From: DATBIO01 sp036556965 | GTDB taxonomy: Bacteria; Acidobacteriota; Vicinamibacteria; Fen-336 | DNA: 14,535 nucleotides | Direction: 5' to 3' | Assembly: GCA_036556965.1 (NCBI GenBank) | Contig: DATBIO010000314.1 | Coordinates: forward strand, 1-14,535 | Shown: positions 14,296-14,535 of the stretch, piece by piece | Layout: each line of letters starts with the position of its first letter | How positions within the stretch are numbered: position 1 is the stretch's first letter | Position numbers and translations under genes: made by a program | The notes under the pieces: generated by a model | The model's input: the letters and a program-made list of their open reading frames with translations, nothing else | Database searches by the model: none | What the model was told of the DNA's origin: nothing

Positions 14296-14490
14296 ATGGG
14301 GGACTCCGGGGTCGTTCGCTGCACGGCGTTAGCCGCCGTTCTCTGCTTCATACAAGCCTGTGGCAGTAGCCTCGTCGGTCCCCCTGTTCCTCAGGACTGC
14401 TCGACTCTCTCGTCTCTCGACTGGTCGATCGGTTTTGCGATCGGGCCCGCCGAAACTAGCGTTGCCGCCTCTTACAGCGACATTCGATGA
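14296..14490 (+). CDS. Doubtful small lipoprotein frame, possibly frameshifted
   Basis: From ATG 14296 the frame gives 64 residues with a lipoprotein-like start: MGDSGVVRC, hydrophobic TALAAVLCFI, then QAC (Cys22) followed by GSS, a normal pattern for a lipidated envelope protein. It ends at TGA 14488. In the next frame, from about 14480 to the window end, reads TFDDPRTPPGAYTIRIDS, which looks like real protein (PPGAYTIRI is a common beta-sandwich ending). One frame change between the two would join them into a longer lipoprotein that leaves the window. No Shine-Dalgarno site is visible. It may be a real gene with a sequence error, a decaying gene, or chance. Confidence 0.3.
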   Translation: MGDSGVVRCTALAAVLCFIQACGSSLVGPPVPQDCSTLSSLDWSIGFAIGPAETSVAASYSDIR

Positions 14491-14535
14491 TCCACGGACG
14501 CCGCCCGGCGCCTACACGATCCGAATCGACAGTCT

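Noticed and set aside
1..14535. CRISPR arrays, insertion sequences, rRNA, integrase or phage genes.
   Set aside because: No regularly spaced direct repeats, transposase or integrase motifs or rRNA-like sequence were seen in the window.

Overview
This 14.5 kb window is very GC-rich. A typical coding line (9001-9060) counts 45 G/C of 60. It shows the strong codon bias and long mirror reading frames expected of such DNA. The gene content is a pair of Oar-like TonB-dependent receptors with an N-terminal carboxypeptidase-regulatory-like domain, two sulfatase-fold/TPR fusions, an exported amidohydrolase and exported envelope enzymes. Together with the composition, this suggests a Gram-negative, high-GC member of the Acidobacteriota or a close relative. 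That is inference; there is no rRNA or marker gene to confirm it.

Layout. (1) 1-5332, plus strand: two tandem paralogous outer-membrane receptors. The first is cut by the window's left edge. The second is complete, with its own likely promoter and Shine-Dalgarno site at 2442-2497. (2) 5343-5376: a very stable hairpin between convergent genes, a probable bidirectional terminator. (3) 5358-8680, minus strand: a two-gene operon, exported amidohydrolase then lipoprotein sulfatase-fold/TPR fusion, joined by a 4-base GTGA stop/start overlap. (4) 8681-8736: a 56-base divergent promoter region with a 14-base palindrome and a possible leaderless promoter. (5) 8737-12892, plus strand: a tightly packed set of a second sulfatase-fold/TPR protein (membrane-anchored), an M23-type peptidase-like lipoprotein, a 156-residue protein of unknown function and an exported FAM20-like kinase-fold protein. 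(6) 12873-13994, minus strand: an exported PPP-type phosphatase that overlaps the kinase-like gene tail to tail by 20 bases. (7) 13995-14535: lower-GC, mostly non-coding sequence with one doubtful small lipoprotein frame, perhaps frameshifted.

Nearly every product carries an export signal or membrane anchor, so the window encodes envelope and periplasmic functions: uptake at the outer membrane, hydrolysis or transfer of phosphate/sulfate-type esters, dipeptide or small-molecule hydrolysis, and cell-wall or envelope peptidase activity. The most unusual part is 8737-13994. Two enzymes with a Thr at the sulfatase nucleophile position, an exported kinase-fold protein and an exported phosphatase lie close together, which could form an extracytoplasmic phosphate-ester chemistry module. 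Joint function is a hypothesis drawn from gene order and motifs.
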